The position numbers and the translations under genes were made by a program. Source: Xanthobacteraceae bacterium (lineage in GTDB: Bacteria; Pseudomonadota; Alphaproteobacteria; Rhizobiales; Xanthobacteraceae). Taken from it: a DNA stretch of 64,000 nt. Position 1 is the first letter of the stretch. Each line of letters begins with the position of its first letter. Below, one piece after another: positions 50,141 to 58,673 of the stretch. The stretch lies in assembly GCA_019752575.1 (NCBI GenBank), contig JAIELW010000013.1, forward strand, positions 18,573 to 82,572, given 5' to 3'. The notes beneath the pieces are model-generated. The model did no database searches. It saw only the letters and a program-made list of their open reading frames with translations, and was not told the origin of the DNA.

Positions 50141-50533
50141 TTATTGCTTCAGAAACGGGTTCTGGAACTGGCGGTTCTGTTCCTGCTTCGGCGGGTAGGT
50201 CTTCGCGAGATAATTCAGGATCAACTCGCGGTCCTTGCCCTCCAATTTCGGCATGCCGTGGCGCTCGGTCATGTAATTGATGGTCTCGTTCCAGCGCTCG
50301 CGCGTGAGCCCCTGATTGGCGACGAGCCGGAAGGCGTGGCAGCCGGCGCAGGCATAAAAAGCATCGTCCCTGCCCGGCCCAGCCGGAAAGTTGTCCGGGT
50401 CTTCGGCCTGCGGCACGAATTGCGGTTGCTGCTGCGCGATCGCGGACACACCCGCGAAAGCAACGACCACAAGCAGGCCTGCGAAAAGCGAGCGGACGGC
50501 AAATGCCGCCCGCTTTTTCGTGTTCACTTTCAT
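50141..50533 (-). CDS. Cytochrome c subunit of sulfite dehydrogenase (SorB-like)
   Basis: 130 residues. A signal peptide (about 1-33, ending AIAQ) precedes a single heme site C62-A-G-C65-H66. Two methionines (TERHGM and so on) near residues 89-94 are candidates for the sixth ligand. Four bases separate it from the upstream molybdoenzyme gene, so it is its likely electron acceptor in the periplasm. Confidence 0.85.
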   Translation of the reverse strand: MKVNTKKRAAFAVRSLFAGLLVVVAFAGVSAIAQQQPQFVPQAEDPDNFPAGPGRDDAFYACAGCHAFRLVANQGLTRERWNETINYMTERHGMPKLEGKDRELILNYLAKTYPPKQEQNRQFQNPFLKQ

Positions 50534-50537
50534 TGCC

Positions 50538-51881
50538 TCAACCGATCAGCACCGCGACACGGTGGAAGGGGTTCGAGCCGTAACCCTGCGGATTCCAGTT
50601 CGCCGCGACATGCGGCTGCGCCTTGCCGTTCTGGTCGGTCGCCTTGGCCCACACTTCGTAATAGCCGTCGCTGGGTACTTTGACGTTCGCAGTCCAGCGC
50701 TGCCAGTCGAACTTGTTCTTCGGCGGATTGAGGTTCACCCGCACCCAAGTCTGGCCGAAATCGACCGAAACCTCGACCTGCTTCACCGTGAGATCGCCGG
50801 CCCAGCTTGCGCCGCGCAGTTTCAGTTCGCGCGTGCCGGCGGCGAGCTTGCTGCCGTTCGCAGGCGAGGTGATGATCGAGCGCACCAACATCGACTCGAG
50901 AATTCTGAAATTCTTCGGGTCTTCCTTCGCGCCCGGCACCATCGGGTTGATCGGCACGCGATAATTGGTGCCGAGCATGCCGGGCCCGTCATGCTCCTTG
51001 TCGCGGATCGTGATCTTGGTGACCCACTTGTGCGAGACAGAGCCCGCCCAGCCCGGAATGATCAGCCGCAGCGGGCCGCCATGCACGTTTTCGAGCGGCT
51101 TGCCATTCATCGCCCATACCAAGAGCGATTGCGGCTCCATCGCTTTCGCCATGCGCACGCCGCGCGACAGCGTCAGCTGCTTCGGATCGCCGGAGAGATG
51201 CGCGTCGGCGCCGTAATTCGCGGTGTAGACGCCGGACGGCTTCACGCCAGCGGTTTTCAAGACATCCGCGAGCGAAACGCCGGTCCATTCCGCGCAGCCC
51301 GCGCCGCCGTTGTTCCACTGGTTGCCGCGCGCGGTCGGTGAGAAGAAGCCGCGGCCGTTGCCGCCGCATTCGAGCACCATGCGGAGCGTCTGCGGTTTGT
51401 AGTTTTTCTTCAGATCGCCGAGCGAAATTTCGAGCGGTTTGTTCACTTCGCCGTCGATAGCGAGCTTCCACGTATCCGGCGCGGCAACGGTCGCGGGCGG
51501 ATTGCCGTTGTTGCGGATGAAGAACTTCGCGGTCGGCGTGGTGTCGTCGTCGAGCAGGCTCTCGGGCGTTTCCGCGACCAGCGGGCGGTCGCCGAGCACG
51601 ACGAGATTCTTGTCCTTGCCGGGAAAATCCAGGAGCTGCGGGCCTTTTTTCTCCGGGGGCGCCGGCGGCGTGGCTTGCGCGAAAGCCGCGGGCACGAAGC
51701 CCGCAGGCATGTTCTGCGAAAACGGAATCGTGCCGCCGACCATGGCGCCCATCGCGGCAACACCCGCACCGCCTAAAAATCCGCGGCGCGAAGTTCCGGT
51801 CTTGCGGTTGTAGAGCAGCGCATCGGCGCGCTCCGGATCGTCACGATAGAGTTCTTCGAGCGAGCGCTCGCGCTTCTTCAT
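50538..51881 (-). CDS. Periplasmic sulfite dehydrogenase, molybdopterin subunit (SorA/SoxC-like)
   Basis: 447 residues. A twin-arginine signal is at 31-38 (SRRGFLGG) with cleavage after AAFAQ near residue 69. The sulfite-oxidase fold follows: the Mo-binding Cys172 in VLECGGNGRGFF, GGAGCAEWTGVSL, and the dimerisation domain with SFDFGQTWVRVNLN-like strands. It oxidises sulfite to sulfate and passes electrons to the cytochrome c encoded four bases downstream. A second, shorter paralogue lies 130 bases upstream. Confidence 0.88.
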   Translation of the reverse strand: MKKRERSLEELYRDDPERADALLYNRKTGTSRRGFLGGAGVAAMGAMVGGTIPFSQNMPAGFVPAAFAQATPPAPPEKKGPQLLDFPGKDKNLVVLGDRPLVAETPESLLDDDTTPTAKFFIRNNGNPPATVAAPDTWKLAIDGEVNKPLEISLGDLKKNYKPQTLRMVLECGGNGRGFFSPTARGNQWNNGGAGCAEWTGVSLADVLKTAGVKPSGVYTANYGADAHLSGDPKQLTLSRGVRMAKAMEPQSLLVWAMNGKPLENVHGGPLRLIIPGWAGSVSHKWVTKITIRDKEHDGPGMLGTNYRVPINPMVPGAKEDPKNFRILESMLVRSIITSPANGSKLAAGTRELKLRGASWAGDLTVKQVEVSVDFGQTWVRVNLNPPKNKFDWQRWTANVKVPSDGYYEVWAKATDQNGKAQPHVAANWNPQGYGSNPFHRVAVLIG

Positions 51882-52014
51882 GGCTTCCTCCGCGTCCCGC
51901 TTACGGCGGGCGTTGTTATTTCTTTTTTTGAGGAGCGCTTACGGCAACTCCATCGCGGAGAAGCGTAGTGCTTCGCGCGCGGCACTCAACATGCAGCGCA
52001 ACAACGCAGCCGCG

Positions 52015-53136
52015 TTAATTCACGTTCAATCGAATCCGATGAACTGGATTCGCGCCATAGCCGTGTGGATTCCAGCCTTGTGCTTCGTTCGGCTGTGCTT
52101 TGCCCGCGCTGTCGGTCGCGCGCGACCAGATTTCGAACGCACCGGAAACCGCAAAAGAAACGGACGCCGTGAACCGTGTCCAGTCGTAAGCGTTCTTCGG
52201 CGGCGAAAGCTCAGCCTGTTGCCACGACGCGCCTTTGTCGTTGGAAATCTCGACGAGCCGCACGGTCTGGTCGCCGGTCCAGGCCGCGCCGCGAACTGTG
52301 ACGGATTTCCCCACGCGTGCGCCGTCTTCCGGCGAGGTGATAATCGAGCGCACCGGCATGGATTCAAGATCGACGAACGTCATCGGATCGAACTTGTCGC
52401 CATGCATCATCGGCGCTTTCGGAACGCGATAGTGCCACGGGTCCATCAGCGTGCCGTCATGGCGATCCTTGCGGATGAGTATGCGCGTGAGCCATTTGTG
52501 CGAGACCGAGCCGACCCAGCCCGGCACGATCAGCCGCAACGGGAATCCGTGCACAGGCAGCAAATCGTTTCCGTTCATCGCAAACACGAGCAACGTGTTT
52601 TCGTCCATCGCTTTTGCGATCGGTATGCCGCGCGAGATCGGTGGCGTCGGATGCTGCGCGTCGAGCGCGGGATCGGCCCCGAAATGTCCGGTGAAGCGCG
52701 CGGTTTCCTTCAAGCCCGCGGCCTGCAACACATCGCGCAGCCTGACACCGCTCCATTCCGCGCAGCCCGCGCCGCCGTGATGCCACTGCACCCCTTCCGC
52801 TTCCGGTGAGAAGAATGCGCGCCCGTTGCCGCCGCATTCGAGCACCATGCGCTGCGTGACGGGCCGGAATTTCGATTTGATCTCGCCGAGCGACAAGATG
52901 AGCGCGCTGTTCACTTCGCCGTCGATGGAAAGCGTCCAGCGCAGAGGATCGTCGGTCGCAGGAACGACCTTGCCGTTGTTGCGGATGAAAAATTTATCGG
53001 TCGGTGTGGTGTCGTCATCGAGCGCTTCCGGCCGGGTTTCGGCGACCAAAGGCTTCTCTTCGATGACAAAAACGCCCGGGTCCTTTCCTGCCAGTGCGGG
53101 ATCGGCGGAAGGCGTTTTCGGTCTGATTCGGGTCAA
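52015..53136 (-). CDS. Sulfite-oxidase-family protein without export signal (possibly truncated)
   Basis: 373 residues from a TTG at 53136. The Mo-binding Cys101 in VLECGGNGRAFF and the rest of the fold closely follow the paralogue just downstream (DDDTTPT, KFFIRNNG, GGAGCAEW, SVSHKW are shared). Unlike it there is no Tat signal; a stop lies 42 bases before the TTG in frame. In another frame just upstream (53110-53210) a segment reading QGAAAPVAGGKYG looks like a mature N-terminus after a signal, which hints at a frameshift or decayed 5' end. Without export the enzyme could not reach the cytochrome. Confidence 0.7.
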   Translation of the reverse strand: MTRIRPKTPSADPALAGKDPGVFVIEEKPLVAETRPEALDDDTTPTDKFFIRNNGKVVPATDDPLRWTLSIDGEVNSALILSLGEIKSKFRPVTQRMVLECGGNGRAFFSPEAEGVQWHHGGAGCAEWSGVRLRDVLQAAGLKETARFTGHFGADPALDAQHPTPPISRGIPIAKAMDENTLLVFAMNGNDLLPVHGFPLRLIVPGWVGSVSHKWLTRILIRKDRHDGTLMDPWHYRVPKAPMMHGDKFDPMTFVDLESMPVRSIITSPEDGARVGKSVTVRGAAWTGDQTVRLVEISNDKGASWQQAELSPPKNAYDWTRFTASVSFAVSGAFEIWSRATDSAGKAQPNEAQGWNPHGYGANPVHRIRLNVN

Positions 53137-53299
53137 TTCCGTACTTGCCGCCTGCGACGGGCGCCGCCGCCCCTTGGCTCAACCTAGTGGCACGCTGGCC
53201 CCGGCTCAATGCGGCGGCTTGTGTGGCTTTCAGCCACTAGGCCCGGAAACCTGTTCCGGGCTAAAAGGTTAGTAGATTTGACGTTTCAGTGAGGAAGTC

Positions 53300-53572
53300 A
53301 TGCGTTTCGCGCCGATTTTTGCTCTGCTCGCCGGTTTCTCGATTTTGGCGGCCAGCGCCTACGAGGTCGAAGCCCAGCAGCTTCGCGAACGCCAGCCGCG
53401 CGTCATCGTCAAGAAGCGCAGCTACCTTGACGCGGGCACCGAGGTGAAGCCGCTCTCGAAGAACTATCACTCGCACATCTTCGACAATAACTGGCAGTAC
53501 TCGACCCTCGGCCCGGACAACACTGGCGCGCGCATTCCGCTGCCGCGGATGTTCGACCTGCCGAACTTCTGA
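53300..53572 (+). CDS. Small exported protein of unknown function
   Basis: 90 residues. A signal peptide ends near VEAQQ (residue 26). The mature part is basic then aromatic (VIVKKRSYLDAGTEV, HSHIFDNNWQYSTLG, ending MFDLPNF) with no cysteine. GAGG lies 8-11 bases before the ATG. A strong terminator follows, shared with convergent leuB. Family not recognised. Confidence 0.7.
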   Translation: MRFAPIFALLAGFSILAASAYEVEAQQLRERQPRVIVKKRSYLDAGTEVKPLSKNYHSHIFDNNWQYSTLGPDNTGARIPLPRMFDLPNF

Positions 53573-53595
53573 TTTCTTCTCCAGAGCCGAAATAA

Positions 53596-53628
53596 AAAAA
53601 GCGCCGGGTGTTCTGCCCGGTGCTTTTT
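53596..53628. terminator. Bidirectional terminator
   Basis: AAAAAGCGCCGGG (53596-53608) pairs with CCCGGTGCTTTTT (53616-53628), 13 pairs with one G-U. It sits between convergent genes (exported protein and leuB) and has T-runs on both strands. Confidence 0.88.
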
Positions 53629-53650
53629 GTTTGTCGTGGTGCGGAGAAAG

Positions 53651-54763
53651 TTACGCCGCGAGTTTGTCGAGCTCAGCCAGAATCGCGTCGCCCATGTCCT
53701 GCGTGGACACGATCTTGGTCGCCGACCCGCGGATATCCGCAGTGCGGTGGCCGCTCGCCAGCACGTTCGCGATCGCTTCCTCGATCTGGTCCGCGACCTT
53801 GCCCATGCCGAAGGAGTAGCGCAGCGCCATGCCGAGCGAGCCGATCATCGCGATCGGATTTGCCATGCCGCGCCCCGCGATGTCCGGCGCCGAGCCGTGC
53901 ACGGGCTCATAGAGCGCGCGGCGCTTTTTCGTCTTCGGATCGACTTCGCCGAGCGAGGCCGACGGCAGCATGCCGAGCGAGCCGGTGAGCATCGCCGCCA
54001 CGTCCGAGAGCATGTCGCCGAACAGATTGTCGGTGACAATCACGTCGAACTGCTTCGGGTTGCGCACAAGCTGCATGCCGAGCGCGTCCGCGAGCTGATG
54101 CTCGAGCTCGACATCCTTGTATTCGCGCTGATGCACTTGGGTAACGACTTCATGCCACAGCACGCCCGACTTCATCACGTTCCGCTTTTCCGACGACGTG
54201 ACCTTGTTCTTTCGCGCTTTTGCGAGATCGAAGGCCACGCGTGCGATACGCTCGATTTCGTAGGTGTCGTAGACCTGCGTATCGATGGCGCGCTTCTGGC
54301 CGTTGCCTAAGTCAGTGATCGTCTTCGGCTCGCCGAAATAGACGCCGCCGGTCAGCTCACGCACGATCACGATGTCGAGGTTCTCGACCAGTTCGCGCTT
54401 GAGCGACGAAGCGTCGGCAAGCGCCGGATAGCAGATCGCCGGACGAAGGTTGGCGAACAGCGCGAGGTCCTTGCGGAGGCGCAAGAGCCCCGCTTCCGGA
54501 CGCACGTCATACGGCACCTTGTCCCACTTCGGACCGCCGACCGCGCCGAAAATCACGGCGTCGGACGCCATCGCCTTCTTCATGTCGTCTTCGGAGATCG
54601 CCTTGCCGTGCGCGTCGTAGGCCGCGCCGCCGACCAGGCCTTCCTCGATGTTGAAGGTGGCAAGCCCCCGCTTCTCGATCCAGTCGAGCACGCGCCTCGC
54701 CTGCGCCATGACTTCGGGACCGATGCCGTCGCCCGGCAGCAGAAGCAGATTGAATGTCGGCAT
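53651..54763 (-). CDS. leuB: 3-Isopropylmalate dehydrogenase
   Basis: 370 residues. The fold is complete: [13 protein letters not shown] at the start, the substrate arginines in [10 protein letters not shown] and [10 protein letters not shown], the metal aspartates in [17 protein letters not shown], and [18 protein letters not shown]. It oxidises and decarboxylates 3-isopropylmalate in leucine synthesis. A palindromic repeat separates it from leuD upstream. Confidence 0.96.
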   Translation of the reverse strand: MPTFNLLLLPGDGIGPEVMAQARRVLDWIEKRGLATFNIEEGLVGGAAYDAHGKAISEDDMKKAMASDAVIFGAVGGPKWDKVPYDVRPEAGLLRLRKDLALFANLRPAICYPALADASSLKRELVENLDIVIVRELTGGVYFGEPKTITDLGNGQKRAIDTQVYDTYEIERIARVAFDLAKARKNKVTSSEKRNVMKSGVLWHEVVTQVHQREYKDVELEHQLADALGMQLVRNPKQFDVIVTDNLFGDMLSDVAAMLTGSLGMLPSASLGEVDPKTKKRRALYEPVHGSAPDIAGRGMANPIAMIGSLGMALRYSFGMGKVADQIEEAIANVLASGHRTADIRGSATKIVSTQDMGDAILAELDKLAA

Positions 54764-54793
54764 GAATTACTCGCTTACTGAGTTGAATTTGGT

Positions 54794-54881
54794 CTCATGG
54801 TTCGAGGCGTTCCTGCGCCTCATCCTGCGGAGGCGCGAAGCGCCATCTCGAAGGATGGCGCAGGAACTCCTCACCATGAGG
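54794..54881. repeat. Palindromic intergenic repeat, relative of 16751-16849
   Basis: CTCATGGTTCGAGGCGTTCCTGCGCC at the left (split over two arms) answers GGCGCAGGAACTCC and CACCATGAGG at the right, with GGCGCGAAGCGCC inside. It lies between leuD and leuB and shares the CTCATCCTGMGGAGG and TCTCGAAGGATG words with the copy in the atp operon. Confidence 0.8.
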
Positions 54882-54888
54882 ATTTTTC

Positions 54889-55494
54889 TTACGCCCAAGG
54901 CCGCGCGGCCGCGTTCTTCTTCTCGAACGCGTCGATGCTCGATTTCTTTTCCATCGTGAGCCCGATGCCGTCGAGACCGTTCAGCATGCAATGCTTCTTG
55001 AACGGATCGAGATCGAACTTGATCACGCCGCCGTCCGGCCCGCGGATTTCTTGGCGCTCGAGATCGACGGTCAGCGTCGCGTTGGCGCCGCGCTCGGCGT
55101 CGTCAAACAGCTTTTCGAGATCGTCCTTCGAGACCACGATCGGCAAGAGGCCGTTCTGGAAGCAGTTGTTGTAGAAGATGTCCGCGAACGAGGTTGAGAT
55201 CACGCAGCGGATGCCGAAATCCATCAAGGCCCAGGGCGCATGCTCGCGCGAGGAGCCGCAGCCGAAATTGTCGCCGGCCACCAGAATCTTCGCGCCCTTA
55301 TAGGCGGGCTTGTTCAGCACGAAGTCCGGGTTGTCGGAGCCGTCGTCCTTGTAGCGCATCTCCGAGAACAGGCCCTTGCCGAGGCCCGTGCGCTGGATCG
55401 TCTTCAGATACTGCTTCGGGATGATCATGTCGGTGTCGACATTGATGATCCGCAGCGGTGCCGCGACGCCAGTGAGGGTCGTGAATTTTTCCAT
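54889..55494 (-). CDS. leuD: 3-Isopropylmalate dehydratase small subunit
   Basis: 201 residues from the ATG at 55494; upstream in-frame codons give an unlikely leader. The swivel domain is seen in [11 protein letters not shown], the [17 protein letters not shown] loop and [16 protein letters not shown]. It forms isopropylmalate isomerase with LeuC, encoded 3.2 kb away on the same strand. Confidence 0.96.
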   Translation of the reverse strand: MEKFTTLTGVAAPLRIINVDTDMIIPKQYLKTIQRTGLGKGLFSEMRYKDDGSDNPDFVLNKPAYKGAKILVAGDNFGCGSSREHAPWALMDFGIRCVISTSFADIFYNNCFQNGLLPIVVSKDDLEKLFDDAERGANATLTVDLERQEIRGPDGGVIKFDLDPFKKHCMLNGLDGIGLTMEKKSSIDAFEKKNAAARPWA

Positions 55495-55557
55495 GACAGA
55501 AGTCCGTAACAGGCGGATTTGGCCGTTCCTGTCCCACATCGGCCCCATGACGATCAA

Positions 55558-55585
55558 GGGCCTCCGGCGTCGCCGCCGGAGGCCC
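55558..55585 (-). terminator. Terminator after the HXXEE gene
   Basis: 12-bp perfect stem GGGCCTCCGGCG (55558-55569) / CGCCGGAGGCCC (55574-55585), loop TCGC. It is 26 bases past the HXXEE stop and upstream of leuD; the T-tract after it is poor. Confidence 0.6.
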
Positions 55586-55611
55586 TCGAGAACGGCCTTA
55601 TTTGAAGGCTT

Positions 55612-56100
55612 TTAGCGCTTGCGCTTCGCCCGCGCCGGTGCGCCGGAGAAGTAGCCGACGCCCTTGAGCTTCAGCAGGAACATCGGCCACAGGATCAGAA
55701 GGATGCCGAGCACCACCGCCCAGATGAGATCGTTCTGGGCGAGCGTCTGCGTCTTGTAGACGTGCCAGGCGAGCGGCAGGAACAGGAAGATGCCGGAGAT
55801 CACGCCGGGCGAGAATTTTCCGCGGTTCGCGAGCATCGGCAGCAGGTGGAAGAAGATCACGTTGATCAGAAGCAGCGTTGCGAACGCCACGACCAGCGTC
55901 GGCCCCATCGCCGTGCCGGACAGCATCGCCGCCGTCAGGCCGAGAATGAGGATGGCGGCCTCGGTGATGACATATTGGTCCCAGCCGAGCGAAATATTCA
56001 TCGTCTTACGCGCCCAGTCGTACCAGCCGAGGATGTGCTCCTCGACGACATGCAACGCATAGGCTGCTACTGCGAGCCACGCTAATACGGTGAGTGACAT
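55612..56100 (-). CDS. HXXEE domain membrane protein
   Basis: 162 residues, five or so membrane segments. The family-naming motif is HVVEEH at residues 17-22, at the end of the first hydrophobic segment. The C-terminus is basic (APARAKRKR). The family has no proven function; the acidic/His cluster in a membrane could bind metal (inference). Single gene with its own terminator. Confidence 0.8.
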   Translation of the reverse strand: MSLTVLAWLAVAAYALHVVEEHILGWYDWARKTMNISLGWDQYVITEAAILILGLTAAMLSGTAMGPTLVVAFATLLLINVIFFHLLPMLANRGKFSPGVISGIFLFLPLAWHVYKTQTLAQNDLIWAVVLGILLILWPMFLLKLKGVGYFSGAPARAKRKR

Positions 56101-56202
56101 GGCGTTCCCCTTTGCGAATCAATTTCGTGATTCCGAATCACAAACGCGCGGAGAGGTACCACTTTGGTCTAAGGCCCGATAGCGGGCGCCTGTTGCACTG
56201 CA

Positions 56203-56661
56203 CTAACGGGCATCGGCGTCGGCCAGCGCCTCAATGCGCTCCATGTCTTCGTCCGACATGCCGAAGTGATGGCCGATTTCGTGTACCAGCACATGGGTAA
56301 CGAGGTGGCCGAGCGTCTCCTTGTGCTCGGCCCAGTAGTCGAGGATCGGCCGGCGATAAAGATAAACGTGGTTAGGAAGCCGTCCGGACTCCGCGACATC
56401 ACCGTCCTGCGCAAGTCCGACTCCCGAAAACAGCCCCAGGAGATCGAACGGGCTCTCGGCATTCATTTCCTTGAGCACGTCGTCGTCCGGGAAATCCACG
56501 ACCTGGATCACGACGCCCTTACAGAGCATGCGGAAATTTTCCGGTAGCCGCGCATAAGCCTCCGCTGCCATGTGCTCGAACTCGGCAAGCGAGGGCGCGG
56601 CGAGCGCGTTCCAGTCCGTACTAGTGCGGGTGTACTCGTGAGACATTCCTGAAGTTCCCAT
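56203..56661 (-). CDS. Zincin-like metallopeptidase family protein
   Basis: 152 residues from the ATG at 56661, with AAGGAA about 11 bases upstream; starts at 56697 and 56646 are alternatives. The zinc motif HEIGHH is at 127-132, followed by GMSDEDMERIE with the third acidic ligand; LPNHVYLYRRPILDYW before it is typical of the DUF1025/zincin-like family. These small proteins are widespread in alphaproteobacteria; substrate unknown. Confidence 0.85.
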   Translation of the reverse strand: MGTSGMSHEYTRTSTDWNALAAPSLAEFEHMAAEAYARLPENFRMLCKGVVIQVVDFPDDDVLKEMNAESPFDLLGLFSGVGLAQDGDVAESGRLPNHVYLYRRPILDYWAEHKETLGHLVTHVLVHEIGHHFGMSDEDMERIEALADADAR

Positions 56662-56815
56662 GCCGGCGCGCGTTCCTTCAAGCCTCATTCTGGCCACGTT
56701 CCTGAACCCGTTATGAATGACGATCTCAGCGGTGGTTCAGCACTTCTTTGTAATTCTTGCCTATCGGTCCGCGCATACACACGGACGACGAACAAAAATC
56801 GAGAGGAAAAAAACT

Positions 56816-57100
56816 ATGTTGAGGGCCCTTGTCCTAACGATTGCCGCCGCAGGCGCGATCGGCATCGCCACTTCAGCCACGCCGGCGAATGCTCGCATCG
56901 CTGTAGGCCCCACGGCTCCCGCCGTGGAGTCGAATAAGGTCGATGTCCGCTGCTGGCACAACCGCCATTCGTCGCGCTGGCACTGCCGCAACCGGCATCA
57001 CTACGTACAACCCTACTACCAGCCTTACTATCAGCCCTTCTACGTGCAGCCCTATTGGGGCCATGGCTATCATCACCGCCGTCATCACCCTCATCACTAA
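56816..57100 (+). CDS. Small exported His/Tyr-rich protein, member 1 of a local cluster
   Basis: 94 residues from the ATG at 56816 behind GAGAGGAAAA. A signal peptide ends ANARI (about residue 26). The mature part has CWHNRHSSRWHC (two cysteines), then QPYYQPYYQPF repeats and a tail of HH and RR pairs (HGYHHRRHHPHH). The CWHxRHSSRW core recurs in the next gene. Histidine-rich tails suggest metal binding (inference). A terminator follows 11 bases later. Confidence 0.75.
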   Translation: MLRALVLTIAAAGAIGIATSATPANARIAVGPTAPAVESNKVDVRCWHNRHSSRWHCRNRHHYVQPYYQPYYQPFYVQPYWGHGYHHRRHHPHH

Positions 57101-57111
57101 TGACAACGGCC

Positions 57112-57143
57112 AAGCGGGCGCCGCAAATTGCGCCCGCTTCTTC
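57112..57143 (+). terminator. Intrinsic terminator
   Basis: AAGCGGGCGC (57112-57121) / GCGCCCGCTT (57130-57139), loop CGCAAATT, followed by CTTCT. It lies 11 bases past the first cluster gene. Confidence 0.8.
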
Positions 57144-57209
57144 TGACTCGTCGCAGGAACAAAGTCCCTTCTCGGCAATTTTCATCTGAGAAAGAAACAG
57201 GAGGACCGC

Positions 57210-57425
57210 ATTAAAAACCTGATCCTTGCGCTTGCCGCCGCCGGAGCCATCGCGCTTTCGGTTCCGGCACCGGCTTCCGCCGGCTACTTCACTGGCCTAC
57301 GGGCAGCACCTGTCGATGCAGGACCGGTCGAAGTGCAGCGGCGCTGCTGGCACCGGCGCCATTCGTCGCGCTGGCAGTGTCCTGGCGGACATCACCGGTG
57401 GGAATCGCGCCACCGGGGCTGGTAA
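57210..57425 (+). CDS. Small exported His/Trp-rich protein, member 2, apparent AUU start
   Basis: 71 residues read from ATT at 57210; there is no ATG, GTG or TTG nearby in frame. An unbroken AGGAGG lies 5-10 bases upstream (57199-57204), and the next residues KNLILALAAAGAIAL match the signal peptide of member 3 (MKNLMLALGFAGAIAL). The mature part has CWHRRHSSRWQC as in member 1 and ends HHRWESRHRGW. The full frame without stops argues for a living gene started at AUU, but a recent ATG-to-ATT mutation is possible. A terminator follows. Confidence 0.6.
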   Translation: MKNLILALAAAGAIALSVPAPASAGYFTGLRAAPVDAGPVEVQRRCWHRRHSSRWQCPGGHHRWESRHRGW

Positions 57426-57445
57426 CCACGAAGACATAACAAATG

Positions 57446-57478
57446 AAACAGGCGCTCTCGTTCGAGCGCCTGTTTTAC
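57446..57478 (+). terminator. Intrinsic terminator
   Basis: AAACAGGCGCTC (57446-57457) / GAGCGCCTGTTT (57464-57475), loop TCGTTC, then TACC. It lies 20 bases after cluster member 2. Confidence 0.85.
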
Positions 57479-57575
57479 CATCTCGGCTTACCATACCGGC
57501 GGCTTTCGCTTTCTCCCGCGCGCCATAGAAGAAATACTGGCCGCAAGAATTCGTTAACAGGGGAAAGCGACCACA

Positions 57576-58226
57576 ATGAAAAATCTCATGCTCGCGCTCG
57601 GCTTCGCTGGCGCAATCGCGCTCGCGGCTTCTGCGCCCGCGGAAGCGCGCGTGACCGCGCTGAAAGCGCCGTCAGTCGAAGCGAACGCGCTCGCCGTGAA
57701 TTGCCCGTACTACGAGAAGTGGCGCTGCAATCACGCGAACCACAAACCTCAGCACATGCATAAGCATCACCACCACTCGCATCGTCACCATTATGCGCAT
57801 CGCTTTCATGTGCAGCGCCACAACTACGCGCAGCGCTACGCCTACGCACAGCGCTACAACTACGCACAGCGCTACAACTACGCCGCGCAGCCGCAATACA
57901 ACTACGCCCAGCCGCAATACTACGCCGCGCAACAGCAGCAGACTTACGCGCAGCCTTACGCCTATGCGGTGACGACCTACTACTACACGCAGCAGCAGAC
58001 GCAGCCGGTATACGTGCAGCCGCAGGTGACCTACGCGCAGCCGCAATACAACTACGCCCAGCCAAAATACTACGGCGTGGGCCTCAACTTGAGTTCGAGT
58101 CTCAATCTTGGTGTCGGCGTCACAACCGGTCACCAGCACCATCATCGCCACGGCTACCATCAGCAGCAGAACTGGCAGTATCAGCCGCAAGTTCAGCAGA
58201 ACGACGTGATCTACTCGCGTCACTAA
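57576..58226 (+). CDS. Exported Tyr/Gln/His-rich repeat protein, member 3
   Basis: 216 residues. A signal peptide ends APAEARV (about residue 25). The mature protein starts with two cysteines (NCPYYEKWRCNH), a histidine-rich block (KHHHHSHRHHYAHR), then repeats of YAQRYNYAQRY and YAQPQYNYAQPQYY with QQQ runs, and ends in a second His block (GHQHHHRHGYH) and a polar tail. More than a fifth of the mature chain is tyrosine. No family recognised. It may bind metal and cross-link through tyrosines (inference). GGGGAAAG lies 9-16 bases before the ATG. The compound hairpin element follows its stop. Confidence 0.75.
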   Translation: MKNLMLALGFAGAIALAASAPAEARVTALKAPSVEANALAVNCPYYEKWRCNHANHKPQHMHKHHHHSHRHHYAHRFHVQRHNYAQRYAYAQRYNYAQRYNYAAQPQYNYAQPQYYAAQQQQTYAQPYAYAVTTYYYTQQQTQPVYVQPQVTYAQPQYNYAQPKYYGVGLNLSSSLNLGVGVTTGHQHHHRHGYHQQQNWQYQPQVQQNDVIYSRH

Positions 58227-58247
58227 CTGCGAATTCACAGACGACAG

Positions 58248-58338
58248 AAACGGGTGCTCAACCGATCTCGGGTCTACCCGAGATCGGCAATATCTAATGA
58301 CCAAGTCGGATAAACCCGACTTGGTTGGGCGCCCGTTT
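58248..58338. repeat. Compound element: two hairpins inside a terminator loop, copy 2
   Basis: Outer arms AAACGGGTGC (58248-58257) and GCGCCCGTTT (58329-58338) pair with one G-U. Hairpin 1 has an 11-bp stem identical to copy 1 (58262-58272 with 58277-58287), loop TCTA. Hairpin 2 has a 9-bp stem (58301-58309 with 58316-58324), loop ATAAAC. The linker ends CTAATGA as in copy 1. It lies 21 bases after cluster member 3 and is followed by TTTTA. Confidence 0.85.
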
Positions 58339-58378
58339 TACATTTGAATTACGCACGCAGAGCAATTACGACTGAGCG

Positions 58379-58663
58379 ATGAAATCAATCCGGCTCATCG
58401 TCCTTGCGTTCGCGCTGTTCTTCGCCGCCGCGCCGATGGAACTCTCGCGTGTTGAGGCGCAACAAGTCTGCCATCACTACCGCTGGTCGTCGCAGCGTGC
58501 CTGCACGAGCGCGAAGACACTTCGCTTCGTAGCTAGACCACCGCTCTATTATCCCTCACGCTACTTCGGCAGGCCGCACTACTACTATGAGCAGCGCCTT
58601 TACTGGAGCAGGCAGTGGCACGCATACAATCGCTGGTATGGCTGGCCATACCGCTACTGGTGA
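58379..58663 (+). CDS. Small exported Tyr/Trp/Arg-rich protein, member 4
   Basis: 94 residues. A signal peptide ends VEAQQV (about residue 28). The mature part has two cysteines (QVCHHYRW, RACTSA) and is then full of Y, W, R and P (PPLYYPSRYF, HYYYEQRLYWSRQW, ending YGWPYRYW). No family recognised. Although its sequence differs from members 1-3, size, signal, cysteine pair and aromatic tail are alike. A terminator with the same arms as the compound element follows. Confidence 0.7.
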   Translation: MKSIRLIVLAFALFFAAAPMELSRVEAQQVCHHYRWSSQRACTSAKTLRFVARPPLYYPSRYFGRPHYYYEQRLYWSRQWHAYNRWYGWPYRYW

Positions 58664-58673
58664 GAGCAAAAGA

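Noticed and set aside
57600..58150. CRISPR-like or minisatellite array
   Set aside because: The repeats TACGCGCAGC and similar are codon-phased (NYAQ units) inside a protein gene with a signal peptide; no spacers of constant length.
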